Assembly: GCA_965240325.2 (NCBI GenBank)
Contig: OZ251227.1
Span: 682,001 to 746,000 of the forward strand
Source: Rebecca billardiae RCC1528
Taxonomy: Eukaryota; Haptophyta
Length of the DNA: 64,000 nucleotides
Direction: 5' to 3'
Part shown: one piece after another, positions 35,574-46,252 of the stretch
How positions within the stretch are numbered: position 1 is the stretch's first letter
Layout of the letters: every line of letters starts with the position of its first letter
Position numbers and translations under genes: made by a program
Notes under the pieces: generated by a model
Seen by the model: the letters and a program-made list of their open reading frames with translations, nothing else
What the model was told of the DNA's origin: nothing
Database searches by the model: none

Positions 35574-35951
35574 CTCGGACGTCACCGCGTCGTTGACGAG
35601 ACGGCTGTGTCACGGTGCCAGTGGCCAGCAGTCTGGCGTGGGCCAGCAGGAGTACGTGGAGAGCTGACAGCTGTCATCAGTGTCGCTGATCGCAGCGTCT
35701 ACATGAACATGTACTGCCAGCAGGTAGCGGACCAGCGCGCCGCGCGGCGCGTTCGTCGCCGCGCTGCAAACTTAATCATCATCATCATACATATGCGCTG
35801 ACGAACGCGTCGGCGGGGCCCTGCGATGGCCTCGTCCGAGGCCAACCCGCGCCGTGAGCCGCCGTAACGGGTCACACCTGTCCCGTCGGAGCGGAGGACC
35901 GGAGGTCGTAGGGACCGAATGGGGTGCGCAGCCCATGCAATCGTGGCAGAG
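35574..35951. other. Convergent intergenic spacer
   Basis: 378 bp between the ends of two convergent genes. A short CATCATCAT run lies near 35777. No gene seen. Confidence 0.5.
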
Positions 35952-36893
35952 TCATCGGACCCTGCCGCGGTGGCGGCGGCGGCGTGCCGTCAGCTTGTCC
36001 TTGCCGCTAGGAATGGGAGGCGGCGTGAAGATCGGTGGCTCCTGAAGGCGCACGATGCGCATGGCGCACGCTTGTGGCCACGTATCGCCCGTCATGTGCG
36101 AGTCGAGCGACTTCACGTCGAGCGTGGACGTGCCGATCAGCTGCACCCCGAGCGTGCGGTCCTCTCGCAGCAGCTCCCACAGCGCGAGGATCTCGTGCCG
36201 CTCAAAGCCTGGGAAGTTGAAGAGCTCGTCGAAGATGAGAACCACGCCCGAGCGCAGCAACCCACGCTCATCCAGCGTGCGCAGCACGTAGCTCGCCGCA
36301 GAATACAAGTCGCTGTCGATGTGCACCATCGACACCGGCTGTGACGCATGCGCGTCGAGGAACGGCGTGAGTGTGGCGTTGAAGAGGCCGATCACCCACT
36401 TGATCCTCTCCGTGGCTTTGAAGGGCGGCCTGCCTCCGATGTTGAATGCCCCGTAGCGCAGGTACTTGTACGTGAGCGTCGGCGTGCTCACCCGCCATGC
36501 CTCTGGCAGTCCCTGGAACGAGTCAAAGCCGTAGATGACCGTCTCGTTGTGCCCGGCGGTGCGATTGCCGATCACACGCGCGATGCGCTGGATGGTGTTG
36601 CCCTTGAACACGCCGAACTCCAGCCACAGCCCAGAGCTGCTCGCGCACGCGAGCCCACCTCGGAGTCCGTACACATCCATGTAGTGATAGGGAGCGCGAC
36701 GAATCGCGCCGATCATGTGCTCGACAAACTCAGAGTAGTCCGGCCGGTAGAAGATCACTTCGCCGGTTGTGTTGCACGGCGTGCGCGCGAAGAGCGACTC
36801 AAACTCCAGCGCGCGCTTCCATCCTGGACTCGTCACGACGAGCCCCACGTGCACGGAGAGCAAGGACGCCACGAGCGCCCAGCGGCTCGTCAT
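35952..36893 (-). CDS. TylF-like class I SAM-dependent methyltransferase with signal peptide
   Basis: 313 residues. An N-terminal hydrophobic leader (WALVASLLSVHVGLVV) suggests entry to the secretory pathway. The enzyme core has the SAM-binding motif LEFGVFKGNTIQRIA (about residues 91-105). VIYGFDSFQGLPEAW (about 119-133) and VSMVHIDSDLYSAASYVL (about 186-203) follow. LIFDELFNFPGFERHE (about 219-234) carries the acidic metal-binding residues. This order matches the TylF/macrocin O-methyltransferase family, whose members methylate sugars or small molecules. NRTAG and NATLT are N-glycosylation sites, which fits a luminal or secreted enzyme acting on a glycan, an inference. It is convergent with the VPS13-class gene. 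Confidence 0.8.
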   Translation of the reverse strand: MTSRWALVASLLSVHVGLVVTSPGWKRALEFESLFARTPCNTTGEVIFYRPDYSEFVEHMIGAIRRAPYHYMDVYGLRGGLACASSSGLWLEFGVFKGNTIQRIARVIGNRTAGHNETVIYGFDSFQGLPEAWRVSTPTLTYKYLRYGAFNIGGRPPFKATERIKWVIGLFNATLTPFLDAHASQPVSMVHIDSDLYSAASYVLRTLDERGLLRSGVVLIFDELFNFPGFERHEILALWELLREDRTLGVQLIGTSTLDVKSLDSHMTGDTWPQACAMRIVRLQEPPIFTPPPIPSGKDKLTARRRRHRGRVR

Positions 36894-37172
36894 GATCCAC
36901 TTGACGCCGGCACACCGGACAGCAGGCGCCTTTGCAGCCTGATCACCCGGAGCCCGTTATAAAGGGGAAAAAAAAAGTTGGTTTCGTGGGTCCAGGGCGC
37001 GAAGCAGCAGTGTATTTTTTATGGCGGGCCGTTATAAGGGGTCCGCAAGACGCAATGTACTGCCGTCGTACTGATGGAGACGCACTGAGCGCTGTGCAAA
37101 TCCAGTGGAAAACATCTCCAAGGAACAAGCACCGCTTGTACAATACTCGCATGCGCGCCCAAAGAGGTGTCC

Positions 37173-37408
37173 CAGTGGCAGTGAGCCGCGCAGCGCAGGT
37201 GGATCGCGCTCCAGCAGCTCAAGGCCGCGCTCAAGCCATTCCGCATTCGATCGCGGTGCAGGCTACGCCTACTAAGTACTATGCTCTGCCACTAGCAGCT
37301 ATTGGGACCGACTTGTCAGACGATCGGGCACTGCCGCCGACGAACCAGGAGACCGCCTGCGCCGTCCTACCTAGCGGTATCGTTAAATCATACGGAATGT
37401 ATGAGTAG
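37173..37408 (+). repeat. Dispersed repeat family 2, copy A
   Basis: Begins CAGTGGCAGTGAGCCGCGCA, includes GTGGATCGCGCTCCAGCAGC and GATCGGGCACTGCCGCCGAC, and ends near CGTTAAATCATACGGAATG. Related copies lie at 52427-52630 (reverse) and 57341-57567. Confidence 0.8.
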
Positions 37409-37632
37409 CTACAGAATGAGATATGACCGTGCGCGCGCGCGTACGTCTTAAAGAATAAAGTTAAAATATCAGACAATTTTAATCATAATATAATAAGGCA
37501 TTCGTCAGACTCAGAGATAACTCCAGCCGGAGACCAGACTGAGTCTGAGACCTGCATTGAATAAGTGACAATAAGTGTGACATATTGTCAGTGACGGACA
37601 ATCGATCTAATCTGACGCCGTCAGCATCCATT

Positions 37633-37648
37633 TATATATATATATGTA

Positions 37649-37692
<44 letters not shown>
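37633..37692. repeat. (TA)n microsatellite, about 60 bp
   Basis: TA dinucleotide tract with two TG interruptions at its left end. Confidence 0.9.
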
Positions 37693-37694
<2 letters not shown>

Positions 37695-38025
37695 GACGAT
37701 AATCTGTCCGTGCGGACGCGGCGCACTCCGCTAATCGACTGCTAATGACCGTATAGTAGTCATTTAATGAGATTGAGTGAGTCATGACGTGAATCGGAAT
37801 CTGCGGAGCCGACGTACTCACTCGAAGGTCGCGGACCACGTCAAGATCTGCACTCTACTTACGGTAGGAAGCGTGATGCTGCCAGCGTGCTGCCAGTCTA
37901 TGCTGCCAGCCTAGTTATTGATCACCAGAATGATGGCAGACAGGTGCAGCACCAAAGCGGACAACATCGTCGACCCAGCGTCGTCGCCGAACTCCAGGGA
38001 CGTGCCCACGCGGAGCCGCGTGGTC

Positions 38026-38895
38026 CTATTTGACGTACGCGGCACTCAGCTTAGACCCGGCGGCCTCGTCGATCAGCCACGTGGCGCGCGCGCGCAGGCC
38101 GACCGCAGGGAACGACGTGATCGATTCCGCGCCCTCGATGGCGCGCTTCATGGCATCGGACTTGCCCTGGGGGTACTTCTCCGAGACGCCGCACGCCGCA
38201 ATGATCACGTCCTTGGCGGCCGCCATCACCGGCAGGGAGAGCGTGATCGAGCCGGGCGTCTTCATCGTGACGGGCAGCACCCAGCGGTCTGTGCGCGCCA
38301 CCTCGTCACGCCCCGGGTAGAGGGAGCCAACGTGGCCATCGTCGCCCACGCCGATGAGCATCATGTCAAAGACCGGCGTGCCATCCGCGGCGCGGGGCAG
38401 GGTCGACTCGGGGAGGGCGCGCAGCTGCGCCTCGTACGCCTCCGCCTCGCGCTCGGCGTCGTCTGAGCCGCCCATCAGAATGGGCGTGACGCCAGCCCAA
38501 CCGCTGAGGAAGAGCTTCTGGGCCTTCGCATGGGTGGCGAGCTGCTCGTCCGACATGGAGACGCACTTGTGATTCACGTAGGCGAGCGTCGTCTTCGACG
38601 CCCATGACGGCGATGGCCCCACGAGCATTTTCAGGATGCTTCCACCCGGGATGGCGAGCGCAAAATGCCCGTGCGCGGCGATCGCCGCCTCTGCTGCCGC
38701 GTCCAGCCGGGTGCGCATGGCAGCGCCAACCGCGTCTGCGTCCGCGCACACGTTGACGCGCGAAGGTTCGCACGGCGCCACCGTCGCCTGGGCGCTGAGC
38801 AATGGGGCCGAACGAGCTCGCAGGGCGGAGCCCGTCACGCGCGACGCTGGGTGGCTCCCGAGGAGCGCGACCGTGCACAGCGCCAAGCTCGTCAT
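38026..38895 (-). CDS. 6-phosphogluconolactonase
   Basis: 289 residues. It hydrolyses 6-phosphogluconolactone in the oxidative pentose phosphate pathway. Family motifs: FALAIPGGSILKML (about residues 78-91) for phosphate binding, YVNHKCVSMSDEQLATHAK (about 105-123), and the signature DMMLIGVGDDGHVGSLYPG (about 172-190) with the active-site His. The C-terminal half continues with ITLSLPVMAAAKDVII. The N-terminal 40 residues (MTSLALCTVALLGSHPA, then basic and Ala-rich) look like a signal plus transit leader, so plastid targeting is plausible but unproved. I chose the Met at 38895 because the leader begins there; the frame stays open upstream without family similarity. It is divergent from the gene at 38998 with 102 bp between starts. 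Confidence 0.88.
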   Translation of the reverse strand: MTSLALCTVALLGSHPASRVTGSALRARSAPLLSAQATVAPCEPSRVNVCADADAVGAAMRTRLDAAAEAAIAAHGHFALAIPGGSILKMLVGPSPSWASKTTLAYVNHKCVSMSDEQLATHAKAQKLFLSGWAGVTPILMGGSDDAEREAEAYEAQLRALPESTLPRAADGTPVFDMMLIGVGDDGHVGSLYPGRDEVARTDRWVLPVTMKTPGSITLSLPVMAAAKDVIIAACGVSEKYPQGKSDAMKRAIEGAESITSFPAVGLRARATWLIDEAAGSKLSAAYVK

Positions 38896-38997
38896 GACGC
38901 CGACGGTGATGAATGGCCGACGCGGCGATGCCCGGACGGCCGGGGCTGCTGGAGATCGAGACGAGATCTTGAGTAAGATCTTCCCGCCGACAACAAG

Positions 38998-39478
38998 ATG
39001 GCGGCCGCGTGTGGCCTCCGCGCTCTGGTGGTGGTGGTCCTGTTCTTCTCTGCGGTCGCGGAGGACGATGTTGACTGCGCAAGCATGAAGACCAAGGCTC
39101 TGCGGAAGCTCCTCGCGCGCAAGGGCCAGAGCTGCGTCGGGTGCGCCGAGAAGGAGGACTTCGTCAAAATGTGCGAGGAGTGGAAGGACGCTCCGGACGT
39201 CGAGCCCGCGCCGAAGCCCAAGGAGACCGACGAGGGCAAGGAGAAGAGTATCGACGACATCCTTGCCAGCTTGAAGGGGATGCCCGGGATGGAGAATATC
39301 AAGGTACATGCTCACGCGGGGCCGCGACCAGGCTGCACCGGCCTGGAGGCTGATTCCGTGCCCACCCCGCGGATTCGGTGTGCGCCCTGGCGACCCGCAG
39401 GTGTTCCGCCCAGGCGACCTTGAGAATATGAAGGACCAATTCGGCGACTTGGACGCAGCCATGAAAGACGAGATGTGA
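38998..39478 (+). CDS. MANF C-domain-like small ER protein, two exons
   Basis: Inferred exons 38998-39303 and 39401-39478 give 127 residues. A signal peptide (LRALVVVVLFFSAVAE) is followed by a SAP-like helix pair with a CxxC: MKTKALRKLLARKGQSC, then VGCAEKEDFVKMCEEW (about residues 29-61). This resembles the C-terminal domain of MANF/ARMET, an ER-stress protein, without its saposin-like N-domain. A Lys-rich acidic linker follows. The inferred splice, from a GTACAT donor to ACCCGCAG, is phase 0. It gives MPGMENIKVFRPGDLENM and a stop after KDEM, which resembles a KDEL-type retrieval end. ER-lumen location is inferred. It shares a 102-bp divergent promoter region with 6-phosphogluconolactonase. 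Confidence 0.7.
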
Positions 39479-40230
39479 TCGACAGGCCTGGCTGAGCGCA
39501 GAGCAAGTTGACAGTTGCCGCCGGCGCGGCCAGCGGCAGCAGCGCGTGACGGCGCCAGCCTGCTGACTCTGGTGACTCGTCGCGCACGATATTTCAGACG
39601 TTCAACGGTATCTACCGAGTGATACCATCATCCATAGTGAGCGCAGCGCTGCCAGCGACACCACCGAGTACGTCTCACGGCAGCTCGGCCAGCATGCCAA
39701 ACCGCGCAAACAAACTACGGCCTGGCAATGGTGGCGGGCTGCTAAGCTGATCAGGCACGGCTGCCAGCATATATAGTTGATGTATAGTACTGAATACTCA
39801 GCTGTAGCGCATACTGATACGGCCATCACCGTGTCCGTGAATAACCCGCCCATCATCACGACCGGACCGTGGCTCGCGAGTCTCGTTAGTTTCGGTTAGC
39901 TGTACGGCGCGCAGCCGCAGCAGTCCTATAGTCAGTAGCGTCCTGCCATGCCCGCCGTCCCGCCATCGATGCCAAAGCTCGTTCGCACAGCACTTGCCGG
40001 TGCAGTGTGTACCGGATCCGCCGCTCCACCACCTCGGTAGATGTGTGTGCTGCGCAGCTCGACGCCTTGGACGCGGGCGACCGGCGTGCTGATGGTCTCA
40101 CGCCGCCGTTGCTCTGCCTCCTGTACCAGGTCAAGCTATCACGCCGCGCGCGCCCGGCGGAACACGGCGGTGGCGACGATGGGGGCGCAACGCGGCAGAT
40201 GTGAGAGCAGGTCGTGCGCGTGATCAGGCG
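39479..40230. other. Intergenic region, no gene seen
   Basis: Mixed sequence of about 750 bp between the MANF-like gene and the minus-strand coiled-coil gene. Short overlapping frames only. Confidence 0.45.
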
Positions 40231-41397
40231 TCAGCGCCTGCACGCGCGGCTCGTTAGCTGGCGCGTGGTCTGGCATGGCGCGCGCGCGCCTGCGCGCCGC
40301 ACCTCGCGTCTCAGCTCGCGCACCTCGCGCGTGCGCCTCTTGTTCTCGTCGCGCAGGTCGGTTGCGCGCATCTTGATGGTCGCGAGCGCGACGTGGTGCG
40401 CCTCGGCCTGCGCGAGCAGCTCTGCGCGCGCGCCCTCCTGCAGCTCCGTGTACGCACCGCTCAGCTCGCGCACGCGCACGCTCAGCTTGGACTCGCGCGC
40501 GCGCACGGCGTGCAGTTCGCGGCGCAGCGTGCTCACGGCGCTCTCCGCCAAGCGCAGCTCCTCCACGACGTGCGCGCGCTCGCTGCTCGCCTCGGAGGCC
40601 GACCTACCGAGCACGCTCAGCTGCGCGCGCAGGCTCACCTCTGTGTCTGCGAGCGAGGCGGCGCGCGCCTCGGACTCGCGCGCGGTCGACTGCGCGGCTG
40701 CAAGGAGCTGCGCGTGCGTGGTGGTCTCAGAGCGCCGCTCATCGCGCTCACGCTCGAGCAGCGCGCGTAGCTCTGTCACCTCGCGCTCCGCCGCATCCGC
40801 GCGCGCCGCGTGCGCGTCGGCCGCCATGCTGAGCCTCTCCTCAGCGTCTCGCGCCTCCTGCCGCGCGCGCGTGAGCTCGGCCTTGTGCTTGTGCGCGATA
40901 GCGGCGCGCTCGCGATCGATGGCGGCTGCGTGTTCGTCGCGCTCACGCGCGAGCGCATCCTTGTGCGCCTCACTCGCCCGCCGGTGCGTGGCGGCCTCCG
41001 CCTCTGCGTCCGCTGCGCGCCGATCGAGAGCCTGCGCCTCGGCACGCAGGCGCTCCTCGCGCGCGGTCGCGGCCGCCTGCACCGCCTCGATCTTATGCTC
41101 CCACTGCCTATTGAGCTCCTCCCTCTCGTCGCCCGCCTGCGCCACCGCGGCGCGCAGCTCGCTCGCTTCGGCGCTGAGCGCGCGATGTGCTTCGCGGAGC
41201 ACATCGAGCTCGCGCCGCAAATCCTCGGCCTCGCGGAGGAGGCGGAAGCGCTCGCGCTGCTCAGCGTGCTGCCGCAGCGTAACGTCGGCGTGCTGGCGCG
41301 ACTCGTCTGCTTCAAACGACTCGAACGACTCGAGCGCCTGCCGCACGACTTCTTGGGCCGCCGTAGCGCCGCGAGCGGGCGTCATCGTCGCTGCCAT
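40231..41397 (-). CDS. Long coiled-coil protein, unknown function
   Basis: 388 residues from the Met at 41397 (405 from an upstream Met at 41448). Nearly the whole protein (about residues 30-370) is a charged heptad coiled coil rich in A, R and E, for example REAEDLRRELDVLREAHRAL and ELRAAVAQAGDEREELNRQW. A basic tail ends it. No catalytic or DNA-binding motif is seen. Such proteins act as scaffolds in the cytoskeleton, centrosome or Golgi; which applies here is unknown. It is divergent from the glutaredoxin-like gene, with 113 bp between starts. Confidence 0.72.
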   Translation of the reverse strand: MAATMTPARGATAAQEVVRQALESFESFEADESRQHADVTLRQHAEQRERFRLLREAEDLRRELDVLREAHRALSAEASELRAAVAQAGDEREELNRQWEHKIEAVQAAATAREERLRAEAQALDRRAADAEAEAATHRRASEAHKDALARERDEHAAAIDRERAAIAHKHKAELTRARQEARDAEERLSMAADAHAARADAAEREVTELRALLERERDERRSETTTHAQLLAAAQSTARESEARAASLADTEVSLRAQLSVLGRSASEASSERAHVVEELRLAESAVSTLRRELHAVRARESKLSVRVRELSGAYTELQEGARAELLAQAEAHHVALATIKMRATDLRDENKRRTREVRELRREVRRAGARAPCQTTRQLTSRACRR

Positions 41398-41510
41398 TCT
41401 GGTTTGAACGCCGCACTTCCTGGACGTGAGCTGCGGCAGTCTATTCAAGAGAGAGCAGGCTCAGGCGCTCAGCACCCTGATTCCGTCCACGTGCGTCCGC
41501 TCGGGAAGCC

Positions 41511-41972
41511 ATGGCGTGTTGGAGGATGATCCTGGTCCTGGCCGTGGCCAGTTTGCCCCAGATCGCCGGTTGGCACAGCGGCCACGTCCGCGCGCAGCTG
41601 AGCTCGGTAAGCGTACACATGCTCAGCACCACCGACGACTTGCCAGCCGCGCAGAGTGGCGCATCACCATCTGTATTCGCGCCAGCGATCATCCTGTACA
41701 CGAAGCATGGTTGCCCACTGTGCGAGGGTCTCGAGGCGAACCTGCAGGACGTCCGGCAGTATGTGAGCTTCGAGCTGTCCAAGCGATATATTGAGGACAA
41801 TGCTGAGTGGGAGGAGGCCTACCGGTACGAGGTACCCGTGCTCGTGGGCGCAACTCCAAGCGGCGGCGAGATGGAGATCCCGCGCCCGTCTCCACGCGCG
41901 TCTGGTGTCTTCCTCCTGCGCTGGCTGCGCAAGCACTACTTCGAGCAGCTCTCAGCGGCCCAGTCGCAGTGA
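41511..41972 (+). CDS. Glutaredoxin-like protein (DUF836 type) with N-terminal leader
   Basis: 153 residues. A hydrophobic leader (MILVLAVASLPQIAGW) and a polar linker precede the fold. The core starts IILYTKHGCPLCEGLEANL (about residues 60-78), a thioredoxin-fold strand with a CPLC redox motif. YIEDNAEWEEAYRYEVPVLV (about 92-111) follows, with the conserved cis-Pro loop (EVPVL). EIPRPSPRAS then leads to a C-terminal helix. This matches the DUF836 glutaredoxin-like family. Thiol-redox activity is likely, but the partner is unknown. The leader suggests secretion, ER or plastid. It is divergent from the coiled-coil gene. Confidence 0.8.
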   Translation: MACWRMILVLAVASLPQIAGWHSGHVRAQLSSVSVHMLSTTDDLPAAQSGASPSVFAPAIILYTKHGCPLCEGLEANLQDVRQYVSFELSKRYIEDNAEWEEAYRYEVPVLVGATPSGGEMEIPRPSPRASGVFLLRWLRKHYFEQLSAAQSQ

Positions 41973-43324
41973 AGTGAGCATGCTCGCGAGCGTGCTTGCC
42001 GCCACTGAGGTGGCTATTCGCGTTCACTCTGCAAGCATTACTCTCATCCACAGACTTCGAGCGCAGCGTAATGCGCAATTCGCCGACGCCGACAAGAAAA
42101 TGGTTCAAGTTGCTGCGTCGTAAGTGTCCGCGGCCACCAGGCAGTCAAGCACCAGTCAGTGACGCGACATTGTCGTCGTCGGATACTACTCCTCGTCGCG
42201 CCATCAATCATGGCCCGCGATGCATCAGGGTGGAGCGCGCAGCTAGTGGAGCGCCGAGCGGGCCGCGGGCTGCTGCCAGCGGGCAAGAGCGTTGTCTGAG
42301 TCTGTCCCGGCCACTCTCGGGCTCGGCGAGTCTTCGGACTATAATTAGCCGGACGACTCGTCGATATATATAGATCTCTGCTCTAGTTACGGCCTTAGTC
42401 TCTCTCTGCTCTCAGTTGATGACGACCGACATGATGATGATGATATAACTTATAAGCGACTCCGCCAGCGGCGCGAGCAAAGCAGCAAGCGGCGGAGGAG
42501 ATGGGGCCTCGTTGTTTGCTGGTGCTGCAGGCAGGGGCCAGGGGGCCGTAACTGATGAGCAGGTCGGCGCAAAAGGTCGTAGTAGTTCCGATGTGTGAGC
42601 TAGACGGGCTCAGGCTGCTTGATGAACTTGGTAAGCTGCCACTCGGACTGTAGATGATCTCAGAAAGGATCTCGAGCACTGCAGAGTCGAGCACCGAGTA
42701 GTGGAGAGTAGGGCGAGGAGCAAGTACCGAAGGAGCAAGCTGCCAAGCAGGTAGGCCGATATGAAAGGCCAGGCAGCTGCCATGATGATGATAACGGAAA
42801 GCTTGTCCGAGGGATGGTCTCGCTGGAAACTAGGATGCACGGGTGCCACTATCCGTAATCCGGATTGGGTACCAGCGCGTAGCAACTTGAAGTAGATCAT
42901 ACCTGCAGGATCAAGTAGACGATGGAGGCCCTTGGGCCTTGGCTCACCAGCGACGCATCACCTTCCAGCCTCCCGACACATTCGGTTATAACTGCGTTAT
43001 AACGCCACATAGTACTACGGCTACACTCTCCCGCTACAGCAGGACCGGGTGAGTACTCACTTGATGACACGGTGAGTCAGACGTATAGCAGCTATATAAT
43101 GACCGCGTTCCGCGGTCCTTTTCCGTAGAACGAACGTAGTTCAGGGCCCGCGGTGGCGGTGCACCCTCCATCGCAGTCGTCTATTGACAGACCCGGAGTT
43201 GCATGCCCGTACAACTAGGTACTCCAGCGGCGCGCCGCCGCCTGACCGCCGCGCCCGGGGCGCGGGCCCATCGGCGCACTTCGCAGCCGCCGGCGCGGCG
43301 CCGATTGTGTACAGGCGGATGCGA

Positions 43325-43634
43325 CGAGGCGTGATCGACGCATGAGCGCGACTCCACGTGCACGCCAGGCCACGCGAAGCTGACAGCCAGGGAGCACGGT
43401 GCGGGGCCGCGGATTCGTTCGGGCCGCTGCTGCTGACTGACCGCTGTCCCGCCGCGGGTCACCGCGCACCGCGGCAGCGCCAGGATAGTTTGGTGATTTG
43501 CACTGGTCCGAGTAGGGTTCGACCAGCGCCTGCGCGACGGCCGACAGGCGGGCGCGAGGCGTGATCGACGCATGAGCGCAACTCGACGTGCACGCCAGGC
43601 CACGCGGAGCTGACAGCCCGAGGGAGCACGGTGC
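43325..43634 (+). repeat. Direct repeat pair, about 80 bp each
   Basis: Copies at 43325-43402 and 43555-43634 share CGAGGCGTGATCGACGCATG and ACGTGCACGCCAGGCCACGC, with a few substitutions and a 2-base indel. The 152 bp between them are unrelated. Confidence 0.75.
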
Positions 43635-45291
43635 CGAGGTCGGAGGTGCGACTGGGCACCAGTCACAGATCGTTCGCGCACGCCGCGCGTGCACGGGCTG
43701 ACACACCTCGATCAGGCTCGGCACGCGTTGCAGCGGCACAGCCAGCTCTGGGGACGTCACGCACCACCGTCGCCCGCGCAGCTCGTCCTCCTCGTAGAGT
43801 ACCGTTCAGTTCCGAGGCGTAGCCCTCGCTCAGAGTCAGAGTCGACCGGTCGACGATGGACTCGGATCGTCGGCGCTCCCCGGAAAGGCATGGCAAGGGC
43901 GGCGCGTGGTGAAGTCGAAGACTCAGAGATCGATCAGTCCGGCATCAGGCGCCGCTGCCCCCGAGCTTGCGAGAGCCCGAATACAGGGCGGCTGCCGCGG
44001 CGCGGCCGGGGCGCCGCGGCGCCGACCGGCGCGCGGCCGCGCGCAGGCATCGACACGGGGCGGCGGGGGCGCGCGGAGTGAGCGGGGGCACGAACGCGAT
44101 GTCGACGGCAGTCGGGACCCGCCGCAGCCGCGCGCTCCAGGCGCAACTCGCCGCGCGCACCTGCCCATCGCCGTCCTCACCCGTCGGTCGCTCGTCAGCT
44201 CGCCTCATCCTCTCGCGGTCTCGCCGCAGCCGTGGCGTAGAAAACGCGGGCCCGCCGGCGCCCCGGCTCCCGCTCCGGTGTCAGATAGTATTGAGATTCG
44301 CCGAGGTTGGCCCATCGGCTACTGACCCTTGCCTCGTCGGCTCCTGATACAGACACGGCGCGATTGAATAGTTGATTCAACTGATTCAAGGGACGTACAT
44401 GGTCACATCGGTTCGCGGCAATCTCTATCTAGATACGTCATCGCTCCTTGGACCTTGCTGCAATCTCATTGGCCGGAAAAATCGCTTGTAACGGTTCGTT
44501 ACGTTAGGGATCCTAAAGGGCGTGAAGTTTTTTGGACGGGCGTCACTCCACGCTTTACTATGAACTTGCCGTGGGCGCGACCTTTTTCGGCCGTGATGCA
44601 TGTTAGAGAGGGTCTCAAAATTCGAAACTCGGTCTCCTCCAGCCATGAAAATCGTCCCCCGTCCCTTTTTTCTTGATCAAAGATCTTTTTGAAACGTTGT
44701 TCGGGCCCGCTGGTGCGGGCTCCACGCTGCGCGCTCCGCCCTGCACCGCGGGCCATAATTGTAATTAGCAGCAGCGCCTGACACATAGCAGCTTAATTAT
44801 ATATACGTACGGCCTGACACTGCTTGATATAGTCCGGATCCGCCACGCTTACTGGTATCAATTATTATCATCGGTTCATCGCGGCTTTTTTAATAACAGA
44901 TCGTTGACGAGCGCCAGTAGGGCAGCCGCAGTAGCTTACTGCCGTCCGGAGGCCGACCGGGCCTCAGTGGAGCGGCTCCGCCGGCATCCGCACAGTGAGT
45001 GACAGTGTCAAACTCAAAAAACAGCAGTGTGAGCTGCTGAGTGAGAGTTCAGACTTCCTCAACCATCGAAGTCGGTCGGGCTCGGTCGACTTGAGCGTCC
45101 GGTCAGGAACCAGTAGTTGCTGCCGCTGGCGTAATTCAGTGTTGCTTGGCCCTGGCCAGATATTTAACCACGCGTGGCATGCAACGGTGAACGGGCAGGC
45201 GTCAGGCTGAGTGCTCAGTGCAGCAGAGACGTAGAACGTGTCCGCGCCTTCCCAGCAGGACCAGGTCAGGCAGATACTGATACATTTAACG

Positions 45292-45382
45292 TCGTGGCAT
45301 GCAACGAGCATGGCGTCAGCGTCAGTAAGCAGTAGCAGATCGGTCAGCAGGGACAAGCACCAGGAGCAGCGCTCCTCGGCAG

Positions 45383-45415
<33 letters not shown>

Positions 45416-45575
45416 GTAGTCGCCCATCACTCCATCGCCGAGCGGAAGCCCGACGCACAGTCTAGGGAGTCTGGCTTCGACGCACGCGCGCCACCGCGGT
45501 GATCGCGGTGCCACGCGTCGTCAGCCGACGTCGTCTCGAAGTAGTCGTCGTGCGCAGCGCCCCCGCGAGCGCGTA
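45292..45575 (+). repeat. Dispersed repeat family 3, copy A
   Basis: Contains a C31 run (45383-45413), then TCGTAGTCGCCCATCACTCC and CGCGGTGCCACGCGTCGTCA. The other copy is at 62655-62930. The part 5' of the C-run is more diverged between copies than the part 3' of it. Confidence 0.75.
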
Positions 45576-46252
45576 TGTGTGACATACTTGTTTGCAATAT
45601 ATTTCCAGCGCGAATCTGCGAGGAGATATATATATTTCACACATATGTATATCTGTCTGCGCATTATCTCAATTTGTATCTGGGGCATTGCCGCCATTGA
45701 TCATCCACGGCGCCTGCAGCCGCATATCGCACTACTCCAGAGTCCAGACGACCAGACGCACGTCCAGCGATCGACCGCCCCGGCGCCCGCGACCGTCATT
45801 TGTTAAAGCACGTCAACGGCCAGTCTCGGGCAGCAAAGTTGATTGATTCAGACTGTCGACTGAGGTAGTTGCCCCTAGTCCGCATCGAGGACTACGGTGC
45901 ATCTTCAGCAATACGACTGCTACTTCATCACGCGACGACTGACTGCCGTTGTGAGTAAGCGCTAGACGCCGCTAGTGACTAGTTAGCTTAGTGACTCCGA
46001 CATGAGTAGTGAATACTAACTATACTACTAGGTGTCATCATAGTGAGCATGCCAACTAATGCGCCACTTGCTGGCATATCATTGCCAGATGACGTCCGGC
46101 GCCGCTTGCGGGCGCTGCTGGCATATATATTCTGGCCATCGGGATCACATATCCGATGATGGCTACCCTCGGAGCAACCGGGCGAATAAGCCGTACGTTG
46201 CCCAGTGTAGTTACCGTACTTACCGTCCACCGGCCGCCAGCCCGCCACAGGC

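Larger units (their letters stand above)
36894..38025. other. Repeat-bearing intergenic region
   Basis: Contains an A-run (36968-36976), a dispersed family 2 copy (37173-37408) and a (TA)n tract (37633-37692). AT-rich DNA between them has no open frame of interest. Confidence 0.5.
41973..46252. other. 4.3-kb gene-poor, repeat-rich region
   Basis: No gene I can support. From left to right: AT-richer spacer (42000-43140), a direct repeat pair of about 80 bp (43325-43634), and a CG-rich block (43900-44330) whose open frames on both strands look like composition artefacts. A lower-GC block follows (44400-44830) with protein-like but unrecognised short frames. A partly duplicated segment lies at about 45160-45300 (shared GTGGCATGCAACG), then family 3 with a C31 run (45292-45575). 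AT-rich DNA (45590-46250) completes the region. Confidence 0.5.

Noticed and set aside
43181-44350. Several overlapping frames on both strands
   Set aside because: Composition artefacts in a CG-rich block with a duplicated segment; no consistent protein.
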